Source: Desulforamulus aquiferis (GTDB taxonomy: Bacteria > Bacillota > Desulfotomaculia > Desulfotomaculales > Desulfotomaculaceae). From it: a DNA stretch of 36,917 nt. The stretch spans positions 1 through 36,917 of the forward strand of contig AWVY01000003.1 in the NCBI GenBank assembly GCA_004143605.1, given 5' to 3'. Shown here one piece after another: positions 19,633 to 29,848 of this stretch. The translations under genes and the position numbers were made by a program. Numbering within the stretch: the stretch's first letter is position 1; each line of letters opens with the position of its first letter. Under the pieces are notes generated by a model that was not told where the DNA came from, ran no database searches, and saw only the letters and a list, made by a program, of their open reading frames with translations.

Positions 19633-19660
19633 ACAACTATAACACCAATACAATAGTACA
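19625..19660. promoter_or_regulatory. Candidate GntR/YtrA operator over the -10 box
   Basis: TGTACTAT (19625-19632) and ATAGTACA (19653-19660) are exact reverse complements 20 bases apart. The left arm covers the -10 box and the right arm lies in the early transcript, an arrangement suited to repression by the GntR protein coded in the same operon. Confidence 0.6.
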
Positions 19661-19677
19661 GTGTGGGGAGGAAGAAA

Positions 19678-20451
19678 ATGAACGCCTGGTGGAATCTAGT
19701 AAAAAAAGAATATCGCATGGAACGAAATCTGGTGGCTGTTTTGTTAGGCATGCTGATTATTGGCGGACTTTGGGCAATGTTTTATAATCGTGATAGCTTG
19801 GGGATTATTATGGCCCCGGCATCCATGCTATTGATCACCGCCACCTTTGTGCCGGCAATACTCATGCTAAAAAGTATTAACGGTGAAGTTAAGCAGACGC
19901 CCCATCTATGGCTACATTGTCCATATCCGGCCTGGATGCTGCTTTCGGCTAAACTTGTAGTGGCAATGGCTGCAATGCTTGCCGTATTGGCGGTGGATGC
20001 CCTATTTGTTTACCTTACAATTGTTTTTATCTCTGAGGAAATAGGTGTAAGCACGGGGAATTTAGTATTATTCGCAACGGAGGTTGGGTCCTATTTAGGT
20101 CTTGCCATTATCGGTCTCAGCATTTATATGGCCGCCTGGAGTTCCCTGGTGGTGGTTGCAACTGCCAGTGTCCGCAGCATATTTGGGAGATTTAACTGGT
20201 TGGCAGGGCTTGGAATTTTCTTTCTGGCCACCTGGGGTGTTGGCAAATTCCATCATACCTGGTTCTATGATAGGTTAACCAAGTGGGGTGCCTTCAAAAT
20301 TAATTTAATAACAGCAGATCAGGTTTTACCGGCGGCCCAACATATAGGTGCTATGGAAATTTATGCGGGCCAAATCATACTGCCATTAATAGTATCCATG
20401 GCTGTCTTTGCCCTGTCTGCCTGGCTGCTGGACAATAAGGTCGAGGTGTAG
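19678..20451 (+). CDS. ABC-2-like membrane protein of the Ytr-like operon
   Basis: Intact protein of 257 residues with about six hydrophobic segments; residues near 55-75 read FVPAILMLKSINGEVKQTP, and the start is MNAWWNLVKKEYRMERN. It resembles permease components encoded with YtrA-type regulators. GGGGAGGAA lies just before the ATG. The regulator follows 3 bases later and the ATPase after it, so the three should work as one transporter unit responding to cell-envelope conditions, by analogy with ytr operons. Confidence 0.7.
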   Translation: MNAWWNLVKKEYRMERNLVAVLLGMLIIGGLWAMFYNRDSLGIIMAPASMLLITATFVPAILMLKSINGEVKQTPHLWLHCPYPAWMLLSAKLVVAMAAMLAVLAVDALFVYLTIVFISEEIGVSTGNLVLFATEVGSYLGLAIIGLSIYMAAWSSLVVVATASVRSIFGRFNWLAGLGIFFLATWGVGKFHHTWFYDRLTKWGAFKINLITADQVLPAAQHIGAMEIYAGQIILPLIVSMAVFALSAWLLDNKVEV

Positions 20452-20454
20452 GCC

Positions 20455-20819
20455 ATGGTACAATCCTTTAATAACAACCAGCCTATCTATCTGCAAATCA
20501 TCCAGCGCCTCTGCCGTCAAATAATACGGGGTGAACTGGAGGCCGGGGATAAATTGCCCTCTGTACGGGAATTAGCAGTACAAATGGGTGTTAATCCAAA
20601 TACAGCCCAGCGGGTTTATGCGGAAATGGAGCGTTTAGAGGTGGCGGAAACTAGAAGGGGACTTGGAACCTTTATCACCGAGAAGGAAGAACGATTAAGG
20701 CGACTTAGGAAGAGTTAATGAATGAGCAGATTGAAGGATTTATAGCTGATATGAAGGAAATGGGCTTTACTGCTCCTGAGATAGTAGAAGGGGTTAAAAA
20801 ATCTTTGGATCATGTATAA
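20455..20819 (+). CDS. GntR-family regulator, YtrA subfamily, one frameshift
   Basis: Short GntR protein of about 121 residues: an N-terminal winged helix (PIYLQIIQRLCRQIIRGEL, then LPSVRELAVQMGVNPNTAQR) with a short C-terminal helical tail instead of a ligand domain, typical of the YtrA subfamily. One G is missing near 20710 (TTAGGGAAGAG read as TTAGGAAGAG); restoring it adds the tail EELMNEQIEGFIADMKEMGF and moves the stop to 20817-20819. It probably binds the inverted repeat at 19625-19660 and represses its own operon. Confidence 0.85.
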
Positions 20820-20832
20820 GGGGTGAATAAAT

Positions 20833-21531
20833 ATGGCTGAGCATATAATTCAATTTAGCAATGTTAGGAAAAGATATCTTAGACAGGTGGCCTTAGATGA
20901 TGTCACCCTTAGTCTGCCCCAGGGCAAGATTATTGGTCTGGTAGGACCAAATGGCAGCGGCAAATCTACCTGTTAAAGTTAACCGCCGGCTTGGTTCGCC
21001 CCAGCAGCGGTTCTGTAAAGGTAAATGGCAAAGAGGTTAACCGAATGATTGCATCGGAAGTTTCGTATCTATCGGAATTAGATGTACTTTACCCTTTCTA
21101 TACCGTCAAAGAAACCATTGATTTCAATGCAGGACTATTTGCTGATTTCGATGTGGCAAAGGCCCAGGAGATGTTAACCTTTATGCAGCTGGACCCGGAT
21201 AAAAAAGTAAAGGCTTTATCGAAAGGTAATAGGGGCAGGCTAAAAATTATTCTCACCCTAGCTAGAAAAGTTCCGCTAATCCTCATGGATGAACCCCTGT
21301 CCGGTCTAGATCCTCTTGTTAGGGATTCTATCATCAAGTCCTTAATTTCCTATCTGGATTTAGAACAGCAGACAGTGGTTATGACTACCCATGAGGTTAC
21401 AGAAGTAGAGCCAATCCTAGACATGGTTGTAGCGGTGCAAAATGGCAGATACGTGGAATGGCCGAGGTAGACGAAATAAGAAGCACCCATGGCAGAATCT
21501 GGTGGAGTGGATGAAGGAAAATCTAGCTTAA
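20833..21531 (+). CDS. ABC transporter ATPase of the Ytr-like operon, three missing bases
   Basis: ATPase of about 233 residues after repair. Walker A GPNGSGKST (near 20945), a signature region that is degenerate (LSKGNRGR), Walker B LILMDEPLSGLDP and H-loop TTHEVTE. A T is missing near 20972, and G bases near 21454 and 21490. With these restored it ends NLVEWMKENLA at 21531, directly before the terminator. It is the YtrB-like partner of the membrane protein at 19678. Confidence 0.83.
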
Positions 21532-21586
21532 GGAAAAAGGGTGTCGTAAAACTACTTTTTAGTAGTTAAACGACACCCCTTTTTCG
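21532..21586 (+). terminator. Long terminator ending the Ytr-like operon
   Basis: GGGTGTCGT and ACGACACCC pair over an inner stem AACTACT/AGTAGTT, followed by CTTTTT. The A-run before the stem could allow function in both directions. Confidence 0.88.
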
Positions 21587-21879
21587 GCTTGGTAAAATTA
21601 TATTTTAATGAGAGCAGGAAGAAACGTACCTTAGTACTTTATTACAAAAGAAAAAGTAGTTTATTGTTACATGTATACAAAGGATTATTGATTAATGTGT
21701 AGAAATTTATAAAAAAGTTGGTAAAATAGCTTTTACCTTTATTTAATTAATATAAAATTGGGCAAGCTGTACGGAGTTGTATTAGTTTGCAGGGCGTGGA
21801 GGCTTTAGTTTTAAAACTAAAAGGCCTCTTTTCATTTTTCTAGGGTCAATTTACGGAATTAACCATAGGGGGTTGCAAA
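21587..21879 (+). promoter_or_regulatory. AT-rich leader upstream of pucR with a terminator-like hairpin
   Basis: No gene is seen. A TATAAA box (21751-21756) is the best -10-like site. Downstream, GAGGC (21799-21803), the perfect palindrome TTTAGTTTTAAAACTAAA (21804-21821) and GCCTC (21824-21828) form a long stem followed by TTTTCATTTTT. This looks like an intrinsic terminator about 50 bases before the PucR start. It could end a short RNA or attenuate pucR. I do not recognise an aptamer before it. Confidence 0.5.
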
Positions 21880-23618
21880 ATGGGGATCACTGTAAGGCAA
21901 GCTTTGGAGATTAGTGCTTTGAAGGAAGCTAAGGTAGTCGGTGGTCATCAAGGATTAGATAACGTGGTCACTTTTGTCAACATTATGGAAGTGCCTGAAG
22001 TGGCAAAGTGGATGAAGGGCGGAGAGCTTCTAGTAACCGCTGGTTTTACCCTTAGGGATAATGCAGAGCTGCGGAAAAGCCTAATAGGCAATTGGCCCAA
22101 CGGGGTGTAGCTGCCTTTGGCATAAAGCCGGGACAATATTTTGATCAGGTTCCTGAGGATATGATTGAGCGTGCAACGAAGTTGGACTTCCGTTAATTGA
22201 ATTGCCCCAGGATGTACCATACATGGATTTCATGATTCCTATTTATGAAGTGCTGATTAATGATCAGTTTTGCCTATTGAAAAAGTCCGAAGAAATCCAT
22301 AACAGGCTGATAGAAGTAGTTTTAAAGGGACAAGGATTACCTAGTATTTCCCAAACCCTTTCTCAGTTGGCGGGGAATCCGGTACTGATTGCTGACCGTG
22401 CGGGTAATGTATTAGCCAACACCTGGCCTGCCTTTGGGGAGTGCGAGTTCATAGAAAACTGGGATGGGGCCATTCTAACTCATTTAGAGGAGAATAGGGG
22501 GGATTTTTCTTCCCTAAAACCACACAGGTGGCACAAAGTGGAGTTAACCATTGGTGATATAAAAAGAGATTTAGTCATTGCACCTGTGAAAATAAATGGT
22601 AATCTTCAGGGCTACTTGGCCATTTTGGAAATCTGCCGGGTCTTGGATGAACAGGATTTGAGGGCTTTAGAACATGCTTCAACCATAGTTGCCCTGGATT
22701 TTGTCAAAGAAAAGGCTGTTTTCGAAGCAGAACGTCAAATTCGGGGAGAACTCCTGGAAGATTTGATCGGGGGCAATTTCCAATATGATGAGGCAGTGAT
22801 AAAAAGGGCCAGCTATTTAAATTTTAATATTAATACCCGCCTAGTGGTTTTTGTGCTGGATATTGATGGCTTTGAAAGTTATCTAATGTATAAAGCTAAG
22901 CGGGATGAAGGCTATGTTCAGGAACTCAAGGCAGAAATTCTTCAACTGGTGCACAATGCCCTTTTGGATTATCCCGGGGGTGCCATGTTGTTAGCCAAGA
23001 GTGATAGTGTAACGGGTTTAGTGCATTTACCTAGCCGTAATGAACTAGCAGTACTGACTAAAAAATTTAACGAGATTATTTCTAAAATGGCAGCTAAATT
23101 GCCAAAGCTTGAAATTTCCGCTGGCATAGGCAGGCCCTTTACAGGAGTGCGCAATGTTAAATATTCCTATGATGAGGCTTTGGCTTCCCTGCGTATAGGG
23201 CGGTCTATGCAGGGGTTGTCCAAAATAACCTTCTTTGAGGAATTAGGCCCGTACCGCTTTTTGTATGAACTAAAGGATTCTCTGGCCATGCAGGATTTTT
23301 ACCAAGAGACCCTGGGGAAGCTAATTACCTATGATGGGCAAAACAATACGGAATTGATGAAAACGCTATTTTACTATTTTAAGCATGATTGCAATTTGCG
23401 AGTAACTTCAGAAAACCTTTATATACATAAAAACTCAGTGATTTACCGGATAAAAAATTGAAGAAATTACCGGGCTAAATTTAAATAATCCCGATGAACG
23501 TTTTAATCTGCAATTGAGTATGAAGCTTAGTCAGTTTGTTGATGAACAGAGCACCACCAATACAGCAGCCCTTGGCACTGTCCAAACGAAACAAAAGTGG
23601 CAATTAAGGATTGGTTAA
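21880..23618 (+). CDS. pucR: PucR-family transcriptional regulator, four missing bases
   Basis: Regulator of about 580 residues after repair. The N-terminal PucR domain (ITVRQALEISALKEAKVVGG ... NIMEVPEVAKWMKGGELLVT) is followed by a central domain and a C-terminal PucR helix-turn-helix (LRVTSENLYIHKNSVIYRI, then KIEEITGLNLNNPDERF). Missing bases: C near 22088, G near 22186 and two A from the run at 23452-23457. The repaired stop is 23616-23618. In Bacillus subtilis PucR controls purine degradation genes. Here it precedes a PreA-like protein and a xanthine-dehydrogenase-type enzyme, so control of that cluster is likely. Confidence 0.85.
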
Positions 23619-23678
23619 ACGGTCCAAAGGAAGGTGTTACGTTGATACAGAACACTAACCAGGAAAGAAGCTGTTGAA

Positions 23679-23702
23679 CTTTTGAACATTTAGAGTCAAA
23701 AG
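23679..23702. promoter_or_regulatory. Inverted repeat in the pucR-preA gap
   Basis: CTTTTGA (23679-23685) and TCAAAAG (23696-23702) are exact reverse complements ten bases apart, about 60 bases before the PreA-like gene. It is a candidate operator for the cluster; the core TTGGTTAA known from Bacillus PucR sites also occurs at 23611-23618. Confidence 0.35.
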
Positions 23703-23762
23703 CAACACATCTCTTTTTCAGACTATTAATAAATCCTAATTGTCGAAAGGTGGAAAAAGTTT

Positions 23763-24912
23763 ATGGCTAATTTGAAGGTTAATTATGCAGGAATTGAGTT
23801 TAAAAATCCCCTGGTTTTGTCTTCTGCCACTCCTGGCTGGGACGGGGAGGGTATGAAGAGGGCAGGACTGGCAGGTATAGGTGGTGTAATACCCAAAACC
23901 ATTGGCCCCCTGCAGGATTGGGCAGCCCACCCCTGCAATGGCAGACTCCAATTAATCAGGCAAAATGGCAAGCCCTTTGGCATGGTTAATTTAGAATTGT
24001 TCACCACCAAGACCAGGGAAGATTGGACTAATAAGGACCTGGCCATCGCTAAGGAGGGTGGGGCCACCATGCAGGTAAGTGTCCTTGCCATGCCCCAGCC
24101 CGAAGAGACAGCCCAACTAATAGAGGAAATTCAGGCCACCGGCTTAGTGGATCTTTTGGAACTAAATGTTTCTTGTCCTATGCCCGCCTCAACCGTTGGT
24201 ATGCATATCGGTAAAAGTGCGGAGCTGACCTACCAGCAGACCAAACTGGCTAAGGGTGCGGCCAAGATTCCCTTGACCGTTAAATTGACACCCAATGTAG
24301 CGGACATGGTGGAAATCGCGCAGGCTGCCAAGGAAGCAGGGCTGCCGGAGTAACCATCAGCAACTCTGTACGCTCCTTTGCCGGGGTAGATATAGAAACG
24401 GGCATCCCACTCTTACGGGCTTACGGTGGCTATACCGGCCCGGCCATTAAGCCCATTGTTATGCGGCATCTTTCGGAAGTTGCCCGGAATGTGGATATCC
24501 CTATCTCCGCGGTGGGAGGTGTCATGAGTTTTAAAGAGATTGTTGAATATATCATGTTGGGCGCCTCCACAGTACAAACCTGTACCGCAGTAATGTGGAA
24601 CGGCTATGAAGTTATTCCCAAGCTGCTTAAAGATCTGGATAACTGGATGGATGCCAAGGGCTATAAATCCCTGGAGGAAATTCGCGGTATCGCTTTACCA
24701 CACATCACCACTGTGGAAGACCTGGCCAAGCTGCCAGCTAAATATGCCAGCATTGATGCTGATAAGTGTACAAACTGCGGCATCTGTAAAAAAGTTTGTT
24801 TCTATCGGGCTATTACTGCCGGGGATACAGCACATTATGTTACCCAGTCCAATTGTGACGGCTGCGGACTATGTGCCAGTGGTGCCCCACCGGCTCCATC
24901 GAACTTCGGTAG
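23763..24912 (+). CDS. PreA-like dihydropyrimidine dehydrogenase/dihydroorotate dehydrogenase subunit with ferredoxin tail
   Basis: Cytosolic FMN-barrel protein of about 383 residues after repair. Seen: NPLVLSSATPGWDGEG at the start, the substrate loop NVSCPMPAS, VKLTPNVADM, phosphate-binding ISAVGGVMSF and a C-terminal pair of [4Fe-4S] motifs, CTNCGICKKVC and CDGCGLCAQWCP. A G is missing near 24343 and a C near 24873. Restoring the second gives the last Cys motif and the true stop at 24910-24912 (as written the frame runs past it). No PreT-like NAD(P)H partner is encoded nearby. It probably reduces or oxidises a ring bond of a pyrimidine-like or opened purine compound. Confidence 0.8.
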
Positions 24913-24991
24913 GCAGCACTATACCATTGAGAGAGTGTGAAGGGGGCTAAAGTGTTAATCCGTAAATTAGAGACAAAGGAGAGAGGAGAAT

Positions 24992-25849
24992 ATGCGTTTT
25001 AAAACTTTAACTCCCAGTAATTCTTCTGAGGCTTTGGAAATATTGAAAAACAACCAGGGGGCAATGATTCCGGTAGCCGGGGGAACCAACATACTTGTGG
25101 ATCTACATCGTGCAAAAATTAAACCTGAGGCTCTAGTGGATTTGTCGAGATTAAATGAGTGGAAGGAAATAAGTTTGCATCAAGAGGTACTGGAAATCGG
25201 CTCCTTGGTAACCCATGCTGATCTGACTAATGCACCTTGTTTAAAGGGACCCTATGCTGCCCTTAGCGCCGCCGCTGGGATGGTTGGGGGGCCGCAAATT
25301 AGAAACAGGGGAACCCTGGCGGGTAATTTGCAGAGTGCTTCCCCTGCCGCTGATACAGTTACACCATTAATGGCCCTGGGAGCGGTTTTGAGCCTAGTGA
25401 GTGTCAAGGGTGAACGGGAGGTAGAGGCGGATGAATTCTTCACCGGACCGGGTAAAACAGTGAAGCAAAGGGATGAGCTCATCAGCAAGGTTAGGATAAA
25501 AGCAAACCCTGCTGCTAGATCGGTTTTTTATAAAATCGGCAAAAGAAATGCCATGGCCATATCGTTAATTAATTTGGCTGCTGTATAGAGTTAGATTCCC
25601 AGGGTAAATGCGTCAAGGTAGGTATTGCCCTGGGAGCTGTGGCTCCCACTCCCGTCAGCTAAGCAAGTGGAGGATTATTTATTAGGGAAGAAGCTAGATG
25701 AAGCTGCCATTAGGGAAGCCCAGAAAATTATAGCGGGGGATATTTCTCCAATAAGTGATATTAGGGCTACTGCTGAACACCGTAGGCATCTGGCAGAAGT
25801 ACTTGTTAAGCGGGCTTTAGAAGCCTTGTGCCATGGGGAGGAGGAATAA
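24992..25849 (+). CDS. FAD-binding subunit of xanthine-dehydrogenase-family enzyme, frameshifted
   Basis: Medium subunit of about 286 residues after repair (CoxM/XdhB type). It carries the two FAD-binding stretches AGGTNILVDLHR (near 25075) and TLAGNLQSASPAADT (near 25313), and a C-terminal CO-dehydrogenase-flavoprotein-like domain. One A is missing near 25585 and two G near 25657; the three together restore the first frame. The start follows GAGAGGAG. It passes electrons from the 2Fe-2S subunit, encoded two bases downstream, to NAD or another acceptor. Confidence 0.87.
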
Positions 25850-25851
25850 AA

Positions 25852-26340
25852 ATGGCTCTTATAGCTTTAGACTTGACGGTTAATGGCAAGCAGACCCAGG
25901 TGCAGGTGGAAGAAGATAAAAATTTGCTCTATTTAATCAGGGAGGTATTGGGACTAAAAGGGGCCAAGGAAGGCTGCGGCGAGGGGGACTGTGGAGCTTG
26001 TACCGTGATCCTGGATGGTAAGGCGGTTAACTCTTGCCTGGTGTTGGCGGTACAGGCCCAGGGCAAGGAACTGGTCACCATTGAAGGCTTAGGCAGACCG
26101 GATAATCCCCATCCCCTGCAAAGGGCCTTTGTGGAGGAAGGTGCCATCCAGTGTGGTTATTGTACCCCGGGCATGATTTTATCAGCCAAGGCGTTATTAG
26201 ATTACAATCCATCTCCCACTGGATCGGAAATTCGCACAGCAATGTCGGGCAATCTCTGCCGCTGTACAGGTTACCAAAAGATAATTCGAGCAGTGCAAAA
26301 GGCAAGTAATAGTATGGCTGAAGGAAAGGAGGTACTGTAA
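25852..26340 (+). CDS. 2Fe-2S subunit of xanthine-dehydrogenase-family enzyme
   Basis: Intact small subunit of 162 residues. The plant-type 2Fe-2S motif CGEGDCGAC with a further Cys (NSCL) and the second, helical cluster motif CGYCTPG ... LCRCTGY are all present. Gene order FAD, 2Fe-2S, molybdenum subunit is typical of bacterial three-subunit enzymes. The stop codon abuts the start of the molybdenum subunit, with AGGAGG inside the end of this gene. Confidence 0.93.
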   Translation: MALIALDLTVNGKQTQVQVEEDKNLLYLIREVLGLKGAKEGCGEGDCGACTVILDGKAVNSCLVLAVQAQGKELVTIEGLGRPDNPHPLQRAFVEEGAIQCGYCTPGMILSAKALLDYNPSPTGSEIRTAMSGNLCRCTGYQKIIRAVQKASNSMAEGKEVL

Positions 26341-26343
26341 TTG

Positions 26344-28597
26344 ATGGGATTAAAAACGGTCGGTCAACGGGTTCCCAGGGTTGATGGACTAACGAAGGCT
26401 GTTGGTCAGGCTGTATATGCCGGTGATATGGAAATGCCAGGCATGCTTTATGGGAAAGCACTGAGGAGTGCCTATGCCCATGCAAAAATTCTATCAATAG
26501 ATACTTCCTCTGCAGAAAAAATACCCGGGGTTCATGTTGTGTTGACTGCAAAGGATATTCCGGGGATTAATAAATTCGGGTTGGCCATCCTGGATCAGCC
26601 GGTTTTGGCTGCTGATAAAGTGCGTATGCGTGGCGATGCCATTGCTTTAGTTGCGGCAGAGTCAGGGGATATAGCTGAGGAGGCCTTGCAAGCAATAAAG
26701 GTTTCTTACGAGGAATTGCCCGGTATTTATACCATAGAGGCTGGTTTGGCTGATAATGCTCCGCTGATTCATGAAGAGATGGGGACAAATCTTTTACAGC
26801 ATACTAAAGTTCGTAAGGGAAATATTCAGGAGGGATTCGCCCGGGCGGATGTGGTTGTGGAAAACACCTATTATACCCAGCGGGCTGAACATGCTTACCT
26901 GGAACCCGAAACCTCCCTGGCAACCATAGATGTAAGCGGCAATGTAACCATTTGGACCTCTACCCAGTATGTTTTTAGGGATCGGAGACAAATAGCACCC
27001 GTCTTGGGTATTCCCACCAACAGGGTCAGGGTTATTCAGGCTGCCACCGGGGGTGCCTTTGGCGGCAAGGACGATATTACCACGGAAATACAAGCGGGAT
27101 TATTGGCCTTAAAAACTAAGCGCCCCGTTAGGGTTACCTGGAGCAGGGCAGAGTCCATGGTTTGTTCTACAAAGAGGCACCCGATGAAGATCTGGTGTAA
27201 AACCGGGGCTACTAAGGATGGGAGACTGGTGGCCTTAGAGGGGACGGTTTACAGTGATAAAGGGGCATATTGTTCAATCGGACATTTTATCACTAAGAAA
27301 GCGGGCTTACACTTATCCGGTCCCTATCACATACCTCATATAAGTGTTGACACTTTTGCAGTATATACCAACAATACGGTTTCCGGGCCCTTCAGGGGTT
27401 TTGGCATCTTGCAGTCTGCCCTTGCCCATGAAAGCCAGATGGACATGCTGGCAGAAAGGCTGGGTATGTCTCCCTGGGAAATTAGAATGTTGAATGCCTG
27501 AGACCGGGGCTAAGCAACGCGACCGGGCAGGTCTTTGATTCCAGCGTCGGTATTTACGATACCTTAGTTAAGGCAAAGGAATACTTGGACCGGCAAGGGG
27601 GTGCCGAAGAATGAAAAAGAGGGGTAGAGGTATTGGATGTAATTTATATGGAGTAGCTTTGGATTCAATCGCCCGGACCATTCCTCGGCCTATGTGGAGA
27701 TTGCCGATGATGGAAGTGTGACCTTGCTAAGCGGCTGCAGTGAAATAGGCCAGGGCTCAGACACGGTACTCTGTCAAATTGCCGCTGAGGAATTGGGTAT
27801 CCCCTTTGAATGGGTAAGAATTATTAGTGGGGATTCAGGAGTTACACCTGACGGTGGCCCCAGCACTGCCAGTCGACAAACTTACGTTTCGGGAAATGCC
27901 GTGAAAAAGGCGGCAGAGGATGCAAAAAGCCATATGATTCAATTAGCCTCTGAAATTCTGAAATGCACCATTGAAGAACTGATGGTGGCAAATCAAAGGA
28001 TTACATCTATAAAGGATGAGCATAAAACTATTGCCTTTGCACGGTGGCCTCGGAAGCTCACAAAAGGGGGAAACCCTTTATCGGCCACGGCTGGCATGAT
28101 AACACCACCAGTGACGTTGACCCGGAAACCAACCAGGGGGATGCCTATTCCACCTATATTTATGCTACCCAGGTTGCTGATGTGGAGGTGGATACTGAGA
28201 CGGGTGAGGTAAAGGTTTTACAAGTGGTTGCTGCCCATGATTGTGGCCGTGCCATTAATCCCCAGCTAGTTGAAGCGCAAATTGAAGGTGCAGTGGCTCA
28301 GGGGCTGGGTTACGCCTTATGGAAGAAGTCATTCTTAATGATGGCAGGACCTTGACGCCCACCTTTGCTGAATTTTTGATACCAACCAGTTTAGATGTGC
28401 CTGAAGTTATTCCTATTATCGTAGAGGACTTGGAATATCAAGGCCCCTTCCAAGCAAAAGGAGTTGGCGAAGGGGCAATCATCCCGACTGCAGCGGCCAT
28501 AATTAATGCAATTTATGATGCTGTGGGCGTTCGAATAAATAGTCTTCCGGCAACACCGGACAAAATCTTAGCACTATTAAAAGGGAAGGAAATGTAA
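26344..28597 (+). CDS. Molybdopterin-binding subunit of xanthine-dehydrogenase-family enzyme, five missing bases
   Basis: Catalytic subunit of about 752 residues after repair. Seen: VPRVDGLTKAVGQAVYAGD, YLEPETSLA, Mo-site loop GGAFGGKDD, FRGFGILQ, IGQGSDTVL, DCGRAINP and active-site Glu in KGVGEGA (near 28460). Missing bases: near 27500 (T), 27616 (A), 27660 (T), 28041 (A) and 28320 (A). The count exactly restores a multiple of three. The start could be the TTG at 26341 or the ATG at 26344. With the two genes before it, it forms a complete hydroxylase; the substrate is probably a purine or other N-heterocycle. Confidence 0.88.
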
Positions 28598-28668
28598 AAA
28601 TCGGGGGTGACACTGGGTAAATATTTTCGTGTAATTAAAGCTAATCAATAATATGGGGAGGTTTTAGT

Positions 28669-29723
28669 ATGAAAAAAATAAAGAACAAAATATTAGCAGT
28701 TATGGTGATATGTATTTTTGCACTGGCTACCCTTGCGGGCTGCGGTGGTGCCAAGGAGAGTTCAGAGGACAAGGGTCAAGGCAATGAAGAGACTCCAAAA
28801 AAGATTGTGTTAAAGTTAGGCCATGACCATACCACTAGCTCACCCTTTCAGAAATCTGCTCTAAAGTTTAAAGAGCTAATCGAAGAAAGATCCAATGGCA
28901 GGATAGAAGTTCAAATCTACCCAGCTCAGCAACTAGGAAGCTCCAGGGAAATGATTGAAGGTATGCAGATGGTACTGTTGAGATGACTTTATTACCCACC
29001 GCTAAGTTTGGTGGTTTTGACCAAAGACTTACCATGGTTGATCTTCCCTTCCTGTTCCCGGATGAAGACGTCCTCTGGAAGGTGCTAGATGGCGAAATCG
29101 GCAATGAGATTATGAGCGGCTTGGACGATATTGGTATCAAAGGGATCTCCTTTTACGCAGAGGGCTTTAAGGCCTTTACTTCCAACAAGGAAATACATCT
29201 GCCCCAGGATTTTAAAGGTCTAAAGATACGCACCATGGAAGCTCCCGTGATCATGTCCCAATACAAGGCCTGGGGTGCAAATCCTGTACCCATCGATTTT
29301 GCCGAAGTATACAATTCCCTACAGCAGGGTGTGGTGGATGGACAAGAAAACCCCTACCTCAGTATCCACGACATGAAATTCTACGAGGTACAAAAGTACA
29401 TGACCGTCGGGGATCATGCATACCTGTCCTATTTCATGAGTGTCAGCAAGAAATGGTATGACAGCTTGCCCGAAGATTTACAGAAACTTATCTATGATAC
29501 AGGCAGGGAAGTGGCAGAATCTCATAAAGGCTTAATGGCAGAGGCTAACGATGGCTACGTGAAAAACATCAAGGATTCCGGCACCATTGTTTATGAGCTT
29601 ACTCCAGAAGAAAGGGAAGCATTCCGTAAGGCCAGTGAGCCTGTATATGATGAGTTTAAAGACAAAATCGGTGCTGATTTAATGGATAGAACCTTGAAAT
29701 TCATCCAAGAAAATAGTAAATAA
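28669..29723 (+). CDS. TRAP transporter substrate-binding protein (DctP family)
   Basis: Exported binding protein of about 351 residues. Lipobox LAGC with Cys25, then KLGHDHTTSSPFQKSA and the DctP hallmark segments LKIRTMEAPV and NSLQQGVVDGQENP, the latter near the substrate carboxylate-binding region. One G is missing near 28973 (ATGGGTACT read as ATGGTACT). DctP proteins bind organic acids, so the imported compound is likely a carboxylated molecule. It lies 71 bases after the molybdoenzyme and probably in the same transcript. Confidence 0.88.
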
Positions 29724-29794
29724 ACTGTACTTAGCGGTTTAGAGCCCCAGTTACAATGAGCTAGTTAATTAAACTCCCAAAGAAAATTAGAAGC

Positions 29795-29837
29795 ATAGTA
29801 AGAGGGGGTAGGTTTCATACCTTCTCTTACTATTTTA
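29795..29837 (+). terminator. Stem-loop between dctP and dctQ
   Basis: ATAGTAAGAG (29795-29804) and CTCTTACTAT (29824-29833) pair perfectly, with further inner GGTA/TACC pairing, then TTT. Its place between binding-protein and membrane genes suggests partial termination or mRNA stabilisation. Confidence 0.65.
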
Positions 29838-29848
29838 GGAGGAATCTT

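Noticed and set aside
24913..24950. C-terminal extension of the PreA-like protein
   Set aside because: It exists only because a C is missing near 24873; the restored frame completes the last Cys motif and stops at 24912.
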